NCBI GenBank assembly: GCA_024235135.1
Contig: JACKMZ010000001.1
Coordinates: 186,001 to 250,000, forward strand
DNA: 64,000 nt
Source of the DNA: Gammaproteobacteria bacterium
GTDB lineage: Bacteria > Pseudomonadota > Gammaproteobacteria > Competibacterales > Competibacteraceae
Direction: 5' to 3'
Numbering within the stretch: the stretch's first letter is position 1; the number at the start of each line of letters is the position of its first letter. Below the pieces are notes generated by a model, which worked only from the letters and a program-made list of their open reading frames with translations, had not been told where the DNA came from and did no database searches. The translations under genes and the position numbers were made by a program. Shown in pieces: positions 35,088-44,486 of the stretch.

Positions 35088-36266
35088 ATGATGGCTATCA
35101 GCGACAACCAACCCGCCCTGCGCGTCAGCGGCTTGAGCAAGACTTATCGGATATACGAAAAGCCGGCGGACCGGCTCAAGGAATTGTTGTGGCGGCGCAA
35201 GTACCACACCGATTTCATGGCCTTGCGGGATGTCAGCTTCGTCCTGGAAAAAGGCCGGACGCTGGGCATAGTCGGCGACAACGGGGCGGGCAAAAGCACC
35301 TTGCTGCAACTGATCGCGGGGACGCTGACCCCATCCAGCGGGGTGATTCAATGCGAGGGGGATGTCCTGGGGTTGTTGGAACTCGGCATCGGGTTTCATG
35401 TGGATTTCACCGGCTTGCAGAACATCTTTCTGTACGGCGACATCCTGGGTCTGCCCCGCAGTCGGGTGCAGGCCAAGCTGGAGGACATCATCGGCTTTTC
35501 CGAATTAGGGGATTTCATCCATCGGCCGCTCAAAACCTATTCGACCGGCATGAGGATGCGCCTCGCGTTTTCCCTGATTTCCTCGCTGGACCCCGCGATT
35601 CTGATCGTCGACGAAGCCTTGTCGGTCGGCGATACGTATTTCCAGAAGAAATGCATCGATCGCATGATCGATTACAAGAAACGCGGGCGCACCATCATTT
35701 TCTGCACGCACAGCACGTATCAGGTCGGCGTATTCTGTGATCAGGCGTTGTGGCTGAAAAGCGGGTCGATACACATGCACGGCGAAGTGAACCGGGTGAT
35801 TCCGGCCTATGAAGCCTATCAGGGTCAACGCAACGCGGATCGGGAACAACAGGAGGAAGAAGCCCATCGTCCGGAAAGTCCGGTGCGTATCCGGGATTTC
35901 GAAATACTGAGCGAATTGCCGCTCAAATCCGGCGATGATCTGCGTTTCCGCCTGCTGGTCGAGAATGCCGAGCCCGATCGGCCGTTCCATGTCACTCTGT
36001 CGCTCAAGATGGATACGGGGCGAGGGGTCTTCGTGACGGGAACCCATTTGACGGATAAGCCGCCGCTGACCGGCAAGGAGCGGGAAATCCTCGTCGCGTA
36101 TCCGAACATACCGCTGATGGGCGGGTTGTATACCGCGCATGCGCGGATTTTCGATAACAAGGGCCTGATGGTCTATCACGAAAAAGTATTGCCGGCCTTC
36201 GAAGTGCTCAAGGATTCCCAGGAACTGGGCATCTGTCGGTTCGCTAACGTCTGGCGGATCAACTGA
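35088..36266 (+). CDS. Wzt/TagH-type ABC transporter ATPase without permease
   Basis: 392 residues. The ATPase domain has Walker A GDNGAGKST, the YSTGMRMRLAFS signature and Walker B ILIVDEAL. It belongs to the polysaccharide-export group, and a C-terminal beta domain (about 250-392, DFEILSELPLKSGDDLRFRLLVEN) is like the Wzt carbohydrate-binding domain. Normally it pairs with a Wzm permease, none of which is nearby. The substrate is unknown. Start chosen at the first ATG of ATGATGGCT; the upstream in-frame extension looks non-coding. Confidence 0.88.
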   Translation: MMAISDNQPALRVSGLSKTYRIYEKPADRLKELLWRRKYHTDFMALRDVSFVLEKGRTLGIVGDNGAGKSTLLQLIAGTLTPSSGVIQCEGDVLGLLELGIGFHVDFTGLQNIFLYGDILGLPRSRVQAKLEDIIGFSELGDFIHRPLKTYSTGMRMRLAFSLISSLDPAILIVDEALSVGDTYFQKKCIDRMIDYKKRGRTIIFCTHSTYQVGVFCDQALWLKSGSIHMHGEVNRVIPAYEAYQGQRNADREQQEEEAHRPESPVRIRDFEILSELPLKSGDDLRFRLLVENAEPDRPFHVTLSLKMDTGRGVFVTGTHLTDKPPLTGKEREILVAYPNIPLMGGLYTAHARIFDNKGLMVYHEKVLPAFEVLKDSQELGICRFANVWRIN

Positions 36267-36326
36267 GGCGGCTTGGCGGCGAGTCGAATTCCCCATGATG
36301 ATTCAACTATTGGAGATCACGGTCCC

Positions 36327-36827
36327 ATGGATACTGCTGTTCGCATAGGTCATGGTTTCGATGTCCATGCCTTCGGTGACGGTGAGTTCGTCACCTTGGG
36401 CGGTGTGCGAATTCCTTACTCGCGGGGTCTGGTGGCGCACTCCGATGGCGACGTGGCCTTGCACGCCCTGTGCGATGCCTTGTTGGGCGCGGCGGCCCTG
36501 GGCGACATCGGCCGCCATTTTCCAGACAGCGACCCCGGCCTGCGCCATATCGACAGCCGTATTCTCCTGCGCAAGGTGATGCAACTCCTGCGTCGCCGCC
36601 GCTGGGCGGTGAATAACGCGGATCTTACGATCATCGCCCAGGCGCCGAAGATGGCCCCGCACATTCCGTCGATGATCCAGCAGATAGCCGCCGATCTCGG
36701 CGTGGCCGCCGAACAGGTCAATGTCAAAGCCACCACGACGGAGGGCTTGGGCTATCTGGGGCGGGGCGAGGGTATCGCCGTGCATGCCGTGGTTCTGTTA
36801 CGGCAAACGTCGGTCGATCCCCGATGA
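36327..36827 (+). CDS. ispF: 2-C-methyl-D-erythritol 2,4-cyclodiphosphate synthase
   Basis: Fifth enzyme of the MEP isoprenoid pathway, making the cyclic diphosphate with release of CMP. 166 residues with metal-binding GHGFDVHAF and [21 protein letters not shown], and the C-terminal [23 protein letters not shown]. It overlaps truD by 4 bp. Its usual partner ispD is 11 kb away next to ftsB. Confidence 0.96.
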   Translation: MDTAVRIGHGFDVHAFGDGEFVTLGGVRIPYSRGLVAHSDGDVALHALCDALLGAAALGDIGRHFPDSDPGLRHIDSRILLRKVMQLLRRRRWAVNNADLTIIAQAPKMAPHIPSMIQQIAADLGVAAEQVNVKATTTEGLGYLGRGEGIAVHAVVLLRQTSVDPR

Positions 36828-37840
36828 GTCTCGCCTATTTTCTGGGTCACCCACCGCTTAGCGGGCGGATTCGCGTCGTTCCCGAGGATTTCCAGGTGTT
36901 CGAGGAACTGGGATTCGGTCCCAGCGGCGGCGGCGAGCACGTGTTGTTGCGGATTCGCAAGCGGGCCGTCAATACCGAATGGGTATCCCGTCAACTCGCC
37001 GTCCACGCGGGCGTTCCCAAGGCCGCCGTCAGCTATGCCGGTTTGAAGGATCGGCATGCCGTCGCCGAGCAATGGTTCACCGTGCATCTTCCGGGACGCG
37101 CGGAGCCGGATTGGGCGCAATGCGGCGGGGAGGATTTCACGGTGCTGGAGCACCACCGCCACGCGCGCAAGCTGCGTATCGGGGCGCTCAAGGGCAATGC
37201 CTTCCGTATCGTGATTCGCGATCTGCAAGGCGAATCCGACGGATTGGCGGAGCGTCTGGAACGCCTCGCGCAAAACGGCGTGCCCAATTATTTCGGCGCG
37301 CAACGCTTCGGCCATGACGGAGATAATCTGCTCAAAGCCGAGGCGCTGTTTCTCGGACGTTTACGGGTCCGGGATCGCCATCAGCGGGGTCTGTACCTGT
37401 CCGCGGCGCGGGCGCAGGTGTTCAATCAGGTATTGTCCCGTCGCGTGGCGCAAGGTTCCTGGAATCAACCCGTGGCCGGCGACGTGATGATGCTGGACGG
37501 CAGTCACAGCGTGTTTCGCTCCGCCACGGTGGATGCCGATATTCAGCAGCGAATGCGGGATTGTGATATTCATCCCACCGGCCCGTTGTGGGGACGGGGG
37601 GAACTGCTCAGCCAGGAGGGGGTGGAGGCCTTGGAACGCACGGTGGCGGCGGAATATCCGATTTTCTGTCAGGGCTTGGAAGCGGCTGGGATGAAACAGG
37701 AACGGCGGGCTTTGCGGATGCCTGTCCGTAACATGGCCTTGGAAAGGCCGGCCGATGGCAGCGCCGTGATCAGTTTTCGGCTACCGGCCGGCGCTTACGC
37801 GACGGTAGTATTGCGTGAACTGGTCGGGATAGTGGACTGA
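36824..37840 (+). CDS. truD: tRNA pseudouridine(13) synthase
   Basis: 338 residues modifying U13 in tRNA-Glu. The catalytic Asp is in [15 protein letters not shown] (about 66-80), with [12 protein letters not shown] and [21 protein letters not shown] downstream. It is translationally coupled to ispF, a common gammaproteobacterial pairing. Confidence 0.96.
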   Translation: MSLAYFLGHPPLSGRIRVVPEDFQVFEELGFGPSGGGEHVLLRIRKRAVNTEWVSRQLAVHAGVPKAAVSYAGLKDRHAVAEQWFTVHLPGRAEPDWAQCGGEDFTVLEHHRHARKLRIGALKGNAFRIVIRDLQGESDGLAERLERLAQNGVPNYFGAQRFGHDGDNLLKAEALFLGRLRVRDRHQRGLYLSAARAQVFNQVLSRRVAQGSWNQPVAGDVMMLDGSHSVFRSATVDADIQQRMRDCDIHPTGPLWGRGELLSQEGVEALERTVAAEYPIFCQGLEAAGMKQERRALRMPVRNMALERPADGSAVISFRLPAGAYATVVLRELVGIVD

Positions 37841-37854
37841 TCGGGCCGGGTCCT

Positions 37855-39534
37855 TCAGGGGGGGCTGGCCGCCGGCCAGCCGCGCGTGATGATGGCCCGG
37901 CAATCCGCGCCTTTGGGCAAGGTGCCATAGACCCGTCCGCCGGAACCACCCAACCGCGCCGCGCAAAACGCATCGGCGACGGCCGCGCAACCGGCTCGCA
38001 CTAGCAGCGATCCCTGCAGGGCCAGCGCCATTTTTTCCACGATCGACCGGGCGCGGTATTCGCCATCTTCGCCGGTCAGCGGCCACTCGTCTTGCAGTCC
38101 GGCGATATGGGCATCCAGGCGTCGGTCGGCTCCTTGCGCCAACCGCAATTCATTCAGCAGGACTTCGAAGGTGTCGGGACGGCGTGCCAGGGTCCGCAGC
38201 ACGTCCAGGCACTGCACGTTGCCACTGCCTTCCCAGATCGAATTGACGGGCGCTTCGCGGTACAGACGGGGCAGCAGGGATTCCTCGACATAACCCGCGC
38301 CGCCCAGACATTCCTGAGCCTCGTTGATATGGGCCGGGGCGCGCTTGCAAATCCAATATTTACCGACGGCCGTGGCCAAGCGTACGAAAAGACGTTCGCT
38401 GTCCTCTAGCGCATGCCGATCCAGGGCGCGTCCGACACGGAAGGCTAAAGCCAGGGCCGCTTCGGATTCGACGAGCAGATCCGCCGCGACATTCTGCATC
38501 AAGGCTTGTTCGATCAGCGGCTTGCCGAAAGCCGCGCGATGCCCGATATGATGCGCGACCTGGCTGACCGCCTGACGCATCAGTCCGGCCGAACCGGTCA
38601 TGCAATCGAAACGGGTGAGGGCGACCATGTCCATGATGGTCGCGATGCCTTGCCCTTCCTCGCCCAGGAGATGCGCGTAGGCGCCCCGGAATTCCACCTC
38701 GCTGGAGGCGTTGGAGGCATTGCCCAGTTTGTTTTTCAGCCGTTGGATGTGGATGGCGTTACGTTGGCCATCGGGCCGCCAGCGGGGCAGTAGGAAACAG
38801 GACAACCCCGTTTGCGTGCGCGCCAAGACTAAAAAAGCATCGCTCATCGGCGCCGAGCAAAACCACTTGTGCCCGACCAGTTCGTAAGCCTGGCCCGCGC
38901 CGCGGTTCGCGAGCGGATAGGCTCGCGTGGCATTGGCCCGGACATCGCTGCCGCCTTGCTTCTCGGTCATGGCCATGCCGATGGTCAGCCCTGGCTTGGT
39001 CAAAGCGGGCCGGTCGCCGGGGTCGTAGTGACGGGCGGTGATCCGGGCTTCCCAGAGCCGGGCGACGTCCGCCTGTTGGCGGATGACCGGGATACAGGCG
39101 AAGGTCATGGTCAGCGGGCAACCGGTGCCGGCTTCCATCTGGGCATGCAGATATTCCAGGGCGGCGCGGGCCACGTGGGCGCCGGGTCGGGGATGGGTCC
39201 AGGGCAAGGCGTGCAATTCATGCGCGATGGCCGTGCCCAGAATCCGATGATAAGCCGGGTGATAGTCGACCCTGTCCACCCGATGGCCGAAGCGGTCATG
39301 CGTGTGCAACACCGGCTTGAATTCATTGGCCTGAAAGCCCAGGGCGATCATTTCCTCCGATCCCGCCAGCGCGCCGTAGTCACGCACCCGCTCCTCCGCC
39401 CAGCCGCCGCCCTCGCGGTGCAAAGCTTCACGCAGGGCGATATCTTGGTCGTAAAGATTGATATCGGCCAGGGGTGGGGGCTGATTGAAGACTTCGTGGG
39501 TTTCCGCCAGGAAGGGCTTTTCCTCGCTGTTCAT
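37855..39534 (-). CDS. aidB: AidB-like acyl-CoA dehydrogenase family protein
   Basis: 559 residues. The opening ETHEVFNQPPPLADINLYDQDIALREAL matches AidB, and the core keeps AMTEKQGGSDVRANAT and the flavin-binding region (TRFDCMTGSAGLMRQAV ... HRAAFGKPL). The C-terminal third carries ECLGGAGYVEESLLPRLYREAPVNSIWEGSGNVQCLD. AidB relatives bind DNA and FAD and are linked to alkylation resistance. The ATG at 39534 overlaps the upstream gene by 4 bp. Whether it repairs DNA or oxidises an acyl-CoA is open. Confidence 0.9.
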   Translation of the reverse strand: MNSEEKPFLAETHEVFNQPPPLADINLYDQDIALREALHREGGGWAEERVRDYGALAGSEEMIALGFQANEFKPVLHTHDRFGHRVDRVDYHPAYHRILGTAIAHELHALPWTHPRPGAHVARAALEYLHAQMEAGTGCPLTMTFACIPVIRQQADVARLWEARITARHYDPGDRPALTKPGLTIGMAMTEKQGGSDVRANATRAYPLANRGAGQAYELVGHKWFCSAPMSDAFLVLARTQTGLSCFLLPRWRPDGQRNAIHIQRLKNKLGNASNASSEVEFRGAYAHLLGEEGQGIATIMDMVALTRFDCMTGSAGLMRQAVSQVAHHIGHRAAFGKPLIEQALMQNVAADLLVESEAALALAFRVGRALDRHALEDSERLFVRLATAVGKYWICKRAPAHINEAQECLGGAGYVEESLLPRLYREAPVNSIWEGSGNVQCLDVLRTLARRPDTFEVLLNELRLAQGADRRLDAHIAGLQDEWPLTGEDGEYRARSIVEKMALALQGSLLVRAGCAAVADAFCAARLGGSGGRVYGTLPKGADCRAIITRGWPAASPP

Positions 39535-39923
39535 GGACGATCTCCACTCAGGCGCCGGGTTTTGAGAAAGCTGGGGGGCAACGCGCCGGGCCCCGAGAAA
39601 CAACCGCCGAGGGTGACGATGGCGAAAGGCGCCGGCTGAAAGGCGATCCAGGCGCCTTGATCCTTCAGCCGTCCGACGAAACCGGCCTGTTCGGAATACA
39701 CCACCCACAAGTTGGCCAAAGGCGCTTGCCCTACCACCAGGCCCCCGGCCCGCAGGGTTCTTTCAAAATGAGTTTGAGCGTCCCACGCGGGCGGGAACAG
39801 GACAACGACTTTACCGGCCTGTTCGTCGTTCAAGCGCAATTGCCAGAGCGCCAAGCCCAGCAACAGGCTCCACGCCGCCAATACCGCCAACAGCAACAGC
39901 GCGGCATGGCGATGGCCGGTCAT
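39531..39923 (-). CDS. Membrane-anchored hypothetical protein
   Basis: 130 residues: one N-terminal transmembrane helix (AALLLLAVLAAWSLLLGLALWQL, about 7-29) and a periplasmic-facing domain (VVVLFPPAWDAQTHFERTLRAGGLVVGQAPLANLWVV). No family recognised. It overlaps the MFS gene upstream and aidB downstream by 4 bp each, so the three proteins are made together. Confidence 0.8.
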   Translation of the reverse strand: MTGHRHAALLLLAVLAAWSLLLGLALWQLRLNDEQAGKVVVLFPPAWDAQTHFERTLRAGGLVVGQAPLANLWVVYSEQAGFVGRLKDQGAWIAFQPAPFAIVTLGGCFSGPGALPPSFLKTRRLSGDRP

Positions 39924-41146
39924 GGCGCCGCATTGGCCAGCCGGGGTACGCGACGCTCATCGATAGGCCAGTGGAGAATCGCGGAGGTGATGCCCAAAGC
40001 CACGCTGATCCACCACACCAGCGCATAGGAACCCGTGTTGTCGAACAGATAGCCGCCGAGCCAGACGCCGAGAAAGGCGCCGAGTTGATGACTGAGGAAG
40101 ACGATCCCAAATAGCGTCGCCATGTAGCGCGGGCCAAAAATCTGAGCCACCAATCCCGAAGTCAGGGGTACGGTGGACAGCCACAACAGCCCCATCGCGG
40201 CCGCGAACAGATAGACGGACACCGTGCTCAACGGCGCCAACACGAAAACGGCGATCACGACAGCGCGCGTCAAATACAGACTGCTGAGCAAATACTTTTT
40301 GCTGTACCGACCGCCCAATACGCCCGCGCTATACGAACCGATGACATTGAACAGGCCGACCAGGGCCAACGCCCAGGCCGCCGTGGAAGCGGCGATGCCG
40401 TTGTCCACCAGATAGGCGGGCAGGTGAGTGGCAATGAAGGCCACGTGAAAACCGCACACGAAGAATCCGCTGGTCAGATACCAATAACCCCCGTGACCGC
40501 TGGCCTCGCGCAACGCTTCGCCCAAGGTCTGTTCCCGGGTGGTCGCCGAGGTGGCTCCGCCTGCCACGGCACGGCCCTTCAGCACACCGGCCAAGGGAAT
40601 CACCAACAGTACGCCGCAGCCCAGCAGAGTCAACGCCGTGGACCAGCCGTAAGCCGCCAGGAACGCCTGCCCCAAGGGCACCATCAGAAACTGACCCAAG
40701 GAACCCGCGGCCGTTCCGATGCCCAACACCCAGGAGCGTCTCTCTTCGGAAACGGCGCGGCTCATGGCCGCGAGAGCGATCGCAAAAGACGCGCCGGCCA
40801 AGCCCAGGCCGACCAGCACGCCCGCTGACAATTGCAACTGCCAGGGGGTCGCGGCGTGAGCCATCAACCACACGCCCAGACCATAAAACAAGCCGCCCAG
40901 AGCCAGTACCCGTCCCGAACCGTAACGGTCGGCCAACGCCCCGGCGAAAGGTTGGCCCAGTCCCCACAACAGGTTCTGTAGGGCGATGGCGAAGGCGAAT
41001 ACTTCGCGGCCCCAACCCTGATCCTGAGACATGGGCTCCAGGAACAGGCCGAAACCGGCGCGCACGCCGAAGGTCAACAGGGCAATCAGACAGCCCGCTA
41101 CGATGATGAGCGCGGGTGTACGCCATGGGGCGTTGGATTGTTGCAT
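39920..41146 (-). CDS. MFS transporter
   Basis: 408 residues with twelve predicted transmembrane helices and the MFS motif A-like GALADRYGSGRVLALGG between helices 2 and 3. It resembles the monocarboxylate/oxalate-formate branch (LLTFGVRAGFGLFLEPMSQDQGWGREVFAFAIALQNLLWGLGQPFAG). It heads the MFS-membrane protein-aidB operon. The substrate is probably a carboxylate but is unproven. Confidence 0.9.
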   Translation of the reverse strand: MQQSNAPWRTPALIIVAGCLIALLTFGVRAGFGLFLEPMSQDQGWGREVFAFAIALQNLLWGLGQPFAGALADRYGSGRVLALGGLFYGLGVWLMAHAATPWQLQLSAGVLVGLGLAGASFAIALAAMSRAVSEERRSWVLGIGTAAGSLGQFLMVPLGQAFLAAYGWSTALTLLGCGVLLVIPLAGVLKGRAVAGGATSATTREQTLGEALREASGHGGYWYLTSGFFVCGFHVAFIATHLPAYLVDNGIAASTAAWALALVGLFNVIGSYSAGVLGGRYSKKYLLSSLYLTRAVVIAVFVLAPLSTVSVYLFAAAMGLLWLSTVPLTSGLVAQIFGPRYMATLFGIVFLSHQLGAFLGVWLGGYLFDNTGSYALVWWISVALGITSAILHWPIDERRVPRLANAAP

Positions 41147-41292
41147 GGCATTGTCTCGCTATAATGATGAGATTGTATCCCTTACGCACAAAGGCTCTCG
41201 CCTACGACCGGTCATCTCCAGAGTAGCTGACTTGTCGGTCGCGGGTCGAGAGCCCGTTGCGCCTGGCCCTGTGTGGTGTCGCGTGGGAGTCT

Positions 41293-41538
41293 TCAATTGC
41301 GCCAAAACGGTTTGGTCGCCTCCCGGTAAACATCGGCGCGACTGATCCCGATATCCTTTAACAGATAATCATCCAATCCTTGTAATGCCCGCCGTTGGCG
41401 GCTGCGCTCGTACCAAACCCCCACAGTCGCCAGGAAACGCCCTATCAGACCCGTCAACTGCGTTAAGCTAGACGGTGAATGACGCGATGCAGAGGTCCGC
41501 ACAGGTAAGGAATCATTGATGCATTGTGTTTTTGTCAT
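41293..41538 (-). CDS. DUF1127 small protein
   Basis: 81 residues. The C-terminal 45 residues (ERSRQRRALQGLDDYLLKDIGISRADVYREATKPFW) are the Arg-rich DUF1127 domain, known in some bacteria as an RNA-binding or phosphate/stress-linked small protein. GAGGAG sits before the ATG. It is divergent from the MocR gene, separated by 77 bp holding two direct repeats, so it may be a MocR target. Confidence 0.88.
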   Translation of the reverse strand: MTKTQCINDSLPVRTSASRHSPSSLTQLTGLIGRFLATVGVWYERSRQRRALQGLDDYLLKDIGISRADVYREATKPFWRN

Positions 41539-41560
41539 GATGACAATCTCCTCTGATTTA

Positions 41561-41592
41561 GATACAATATAGTTTAATGATTCGATACAATA
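41561..41592. promoter_or_regulatory. Paired direct repeats, candidate MocR operator
   Basis: GATACAATA occurs at 41561-41569 and again at 41584-41592 in the same orientation, 23 bp apart (about two helical turns). MocR/GabR/PdxR-type regulators bind direct repeats, and the repeats lie between the DUF1127 gene and the MocR gene. Confidence 0.5.
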
Positions 41593-41615
41593 AGGTCAAT
41601 TAATTTATTGACACC

Positions 41616-42998
41616 ATGACAATGTGGCATCCCGAATTACCGAACAGTACGCAACCCCGCTATCTCGCCCTGGCGGACGCCTTGGCGCAAGCCATTCAAG
41701 AGGGCAGCCTGACGCCGGGCGTGCGTCTGCCCACCCATCGTGATCTGGCCGAGCGCCTGGGCGTCACCGTCGGCACGGTGAGCCGTGCCTACAGCGAGGC
41801 GGAACGGCGCGGTCTGATCCGCGGCGAAGTGGGCCGCGGCACCTTCGTCCGCAAGCCGACCGACACCGTTTCATTCGGCTATCATGCGACCGGAAACGAT
41901 GTGATCGATCTCTCCTTGAATCGACCCACGGTCGGCCAGCAGCACGCCGAGGCCCTGCGCCAGGCGCAGAACGCTATTCTGGAACAAGCGCGTTGCGCGG
42001 AATTGCTGACGTATCAAGCCGCCGAGGGGTTGCCCGCGCACCGTGAGGCGGGGGCTCAGTGGATGCGGCAAAACGGCGTCGATGCACGCGCGGACCGGGT
42101 ATTGGTGACTAGCGGCGGTCAACATGCGTTGTACGTCGCCCTCGCCGCGTTGACCAAGCCCGGCGACATCGTGCTGACCGAGAAATTGACTTATCCGGGC
42201 ATCAAGTCCATTGCCTGTCAATTGCATCTCAGCCTGCGTGGGTTGGACATGGATGCACAAGGCATCGTCCCGGAATCCCTGCGCAATGCCTGCCGCGACT
42301 CGGCGCGTTTGCTGGTGTGCGTTCCCACCTTGCAAAACCCCACCACGGCCACGATGTCCCTGGAACGGCGCCGGGAGATCGCGGAAATCGCCATCGAACA
42401 CGATATCCGGATCATTGAGGACGATGTCTATGGCTGTCTGGTGGAGAATCGGCCGCCGCCGCTGGTCACGCTGATTCCTGAACGAACCTGCTATCTGAAC
42501 AGCATTTCCAAATGCCTGTTTCCTGGCTTGCGCGTGGGTTATTTGCTGGTTCCCGAGGACAATCTGGAACGTTATGGCGCCATCATCCGCACCACGATGT
42601 GGATGGTCGCGCCCTTGATGGCGGAAGTCGCCACGCTGTGGATACGGGATGGCACGGCGGATCGATTCGCCCAATGGCAACGCGAAGCGGCCCGGAACGG
42701 ACAGGCGATAGCCGCCCGAATCATGGGCCGATGGGATTATCGGGCCGAACCGACCGGTCTGCATTTCTGGCTGACCTTGCCCAGTCCCTGGCTGGCCGGG
42801 GATTTCGTGCAGCAGGCCAAGGCGCGTGGCATACTGACCACGCCGGCTTCTTCGTTCGCCGTGGAACGTTCGGGAATTCCCCATGCCGTGCGGGTCTGCG
42901 TGACGGCGACCGATGATGCGAGACAGTTGGAGAAAGGTTTGAATATTCTGGCGGAATTACTGGACGAAGCGCCAAGACCGGGCATGACGACCATCTGA
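41616..42998 (+). CDS. MocR-type GntR regulator with aminotransferase domain
   Basis: 460 residues: a GntR winged helix (about 15-80, LADALAQAIQEGSLTPGVRLPTHRDLAERLGVTVGTVSRAYSEAERRGLI) fused to a fold-type I aminotransferase domain with the PLP Lys in NSISKCLFPGLRVGYL (about residue 300). Such proteins sense PLP or an amino acid. It overlaps the downstream hydrolase gene by 1 bp. The metabolite is unknown. Confidence 0.93.
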   Translation: MTMWHPELPNSTQPRYLALADALAQAIQEGSLTPGVRLPTHRDLAERLGVTVGTVSRAYSEAERRGLIRGEVGRGTFVRKPTDTVSFGYHATGNDVIDLSLNRPTVGQQHAEALRQAQNAILEQARCAELLTYQAAEGLPAHREAGAQWMRQNGVDARADRVLVTSGGQHALYVALAALTKPGDIVLTEKLTYPGIKSIACQLHLSLRGLDMDAQGIVPESLRNACRDSARLLVCVPTLQNPTTATMSLERRREIAEIAIEHDIRIIEDDVYGCLVENRPPPLVTLIPERTCYLNSISKCLFPGLRVGYLLVPEDNLERYGAIIRTTMWMVAPLMAEVATLWIRDGTADRFAQWQREAARNGQAIAARIMGRWDYRAEPTGLHFWLTLPSPWLAGDFVQQAKARGILTTPASSFAVERSGIPHAVRVCVTATDDARQLEKGLNILAELLDEAPRPGMTTI

Positions 42999-43849
42999 TG
43001 CGAGCGCAACGCTGGCAATGCCCAGCCGATGACGGCGAGACGATTCACCTCGCGGTCGTGGGCGAAGGTCCGCCGATGATTTTTTTACACGGCTGGACCA
43101 GCAGTCGCCAAGAGTGGCTGCCCTATGGCAAACAAGTAGCCGATCTGCGCCAAGTCTTTTGTTGGGATGCTCGCGCGCACGGCGGCCACCCGCTGTCGAA
43201 CGCCACCCCACCGAGCGTGCAACGTTTGGCTCGTGATCTGCATGAGGTCATCGCGCATTTCCGTCTGCGGCCGGTGCTGATGGGGCATTCCATGGGCGCA
43301 CTGATCATTTGGGAATACCTGCGGCATTGGGGTTGCGATGATCTCGCGGGCCTGTGTCTGGTCGATCAATCGCCGAAATTGGTGACCGACGAACAATGGC
43401 GTTTGGGCATCTACGAGGATTTTTCCGCCGAACGCAACGCCGCGTTCATCCAGGAAATGCACGCGGATTTCGCCGAAGCCGTGCTGCGTTTGGCCGCGAA
43501 CGGCCGTAATCCACGCATCGCCGCCAGCTATCAACGCAACAGCGCGGCCATCCAGGTCTTGCGCAAGTACCTGCGGACTCAGAATGCCGAGGCGCTGATC
43601 GCCCTTTGGGAAAGCTTCTGCGTAGCCGATTACCGTGAAGTGTTGGAACGAATCAGCGTCCCCACCTTGTTGATCTACGGCGGCGCCAGCACGTTCTACT
43701 CGCAGGCCACCGCGCACTACGTCAAAGGCCATATCCCTCGGGCCGTTCTGCGGATCTACGAAGACGCCGACCACTCCCCTCATCTGTGGCAGCCGCAACG
43801 GTTCGTCGACGATCTGCGGGCTTTTCTGCTGTCTCCCGGTATGGCCTGA
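42998..43849 (+). CDS. Alpha/beta hydrolase
   Basis: 283 residues with HGWTSSRQEWLP (oxyanion region), the nucleophile elbow GHSMGAL (Ser near residue 98) and a C-terminal His in DADHSPHLW. A general esterase/hydrolase fold. It is coupled to the MocR gene through TGATG. Substrate not inferable. Confidence 0.9.
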   Translation: MRAQRWQCPADDGETIHLAVVGEGPPMIFLHGWTSSRQEWLPYGKQVADLRQVFCWDARAHGGHPLSNATPPSVQRLARDLHEVIAHFRLRPVLMGHSMGALIIWEYLRHWGCDDLAGLCLVDQSPKLVTDEQWRLGIYEDFSAERNAAFIQEMHADFAEAVLRLAANGRNPRIAASYQRNSAAIQVLRKYLRTQNAEALIALWESFCVADYREVLERISVPTLLIYGGASTFYSQATAHYVKGHIPRAVLRIYEDADHSPHLWQPQRFVDDLRAFLLSPGMA

Positions 43850-43856
43850 GCGGCGC

Positions 43857-44477
43857 TCAGCCCGGCTTGGCGGAAGCGGCCTCCTCGATGCCGATCAGCC
43901 GATAATACAGATAGAAATTGATGACCCGGAAAACGTAGATCCGGGTTTCGTCATAGGGCGGGATGTTGTTGCGATAGCGGATCACGGCGTTTTCGCCGGC
44001 GTTATAGGCGGCCACGGCGAGCTTGATGCTGTTGAACTGATTGAGTAGCCAGCGCAGATAACGAACGCCTCCCTGGATGTTCGCTTCCGGGTCGAAGGGA
44101 TCGGTCACGCCGAAACGCCGCGCGGTGTCGGGCATGAGTTGCATCAATCCCATGGCTCCCTTGGAAGACACGGCCCGTGGATTGTAGCCGGATTCGGCGC
44201 TGATCACGGCGTGCACCAGGGCAGGCTCCAATTGATGCTGGCGGGCGATGCGCTCGATAGGCGGGGCGAAACGCTTCTGATTGGCCTTGTTGATCTTGAC
44301 CGGCTTTTTCAGGCTGTCGCGGAAAGTACTGCCCTGCGCCGGGGGACGCTGAACGGTTTGGGCCGTGGCATTATCGGCAAACGCCGGTAACCCCGAAACC
44401 AGCAAGGCGTAGGCGGCCACCAGCGTAAGCCGGGCCCCGAGTCGGCGGCCGAAAGTGTCATTGATCCGGCTTCTCAC
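43857..44477 (-). CDS. Lytic transglycosylase (SLT domain)
   Basis: 206 residues with a signal peptide (about 1-35). The SLT domain shows the catalytic Glu in VISAESGYNPRAVSSKGAMGLMQLMPDTARRFGV and later AVAAYNAGENAV. It cleaves peptidoglycan in the periplasm. It lies 9 bp downstream of the BNR-repeat protein gene on the same strand, so it is probably co-expressed. Convergent with the hydrolase. Confidence 0.92.
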   Translation of the reverse strand: MRSRINDTFGRRLGARLTLVAAYALLVSGLPAFADNATAQTVQRPPAQGSTFRDSLKKPVKINKANQKRFAPPIERIARQHQLEPALVHAVISAESGYNPRAVSSKGAMGLMQLMPDTARRFGVTDPFDPEANIQGGVRYLRWLLNQFNSIKLAVAAYNAGENAVIRYRNNIPPYDETRIYVFRVINFYLYYRLIGIEEAASAKPG

Positions 44478-44486
44478 GACGTGCCC

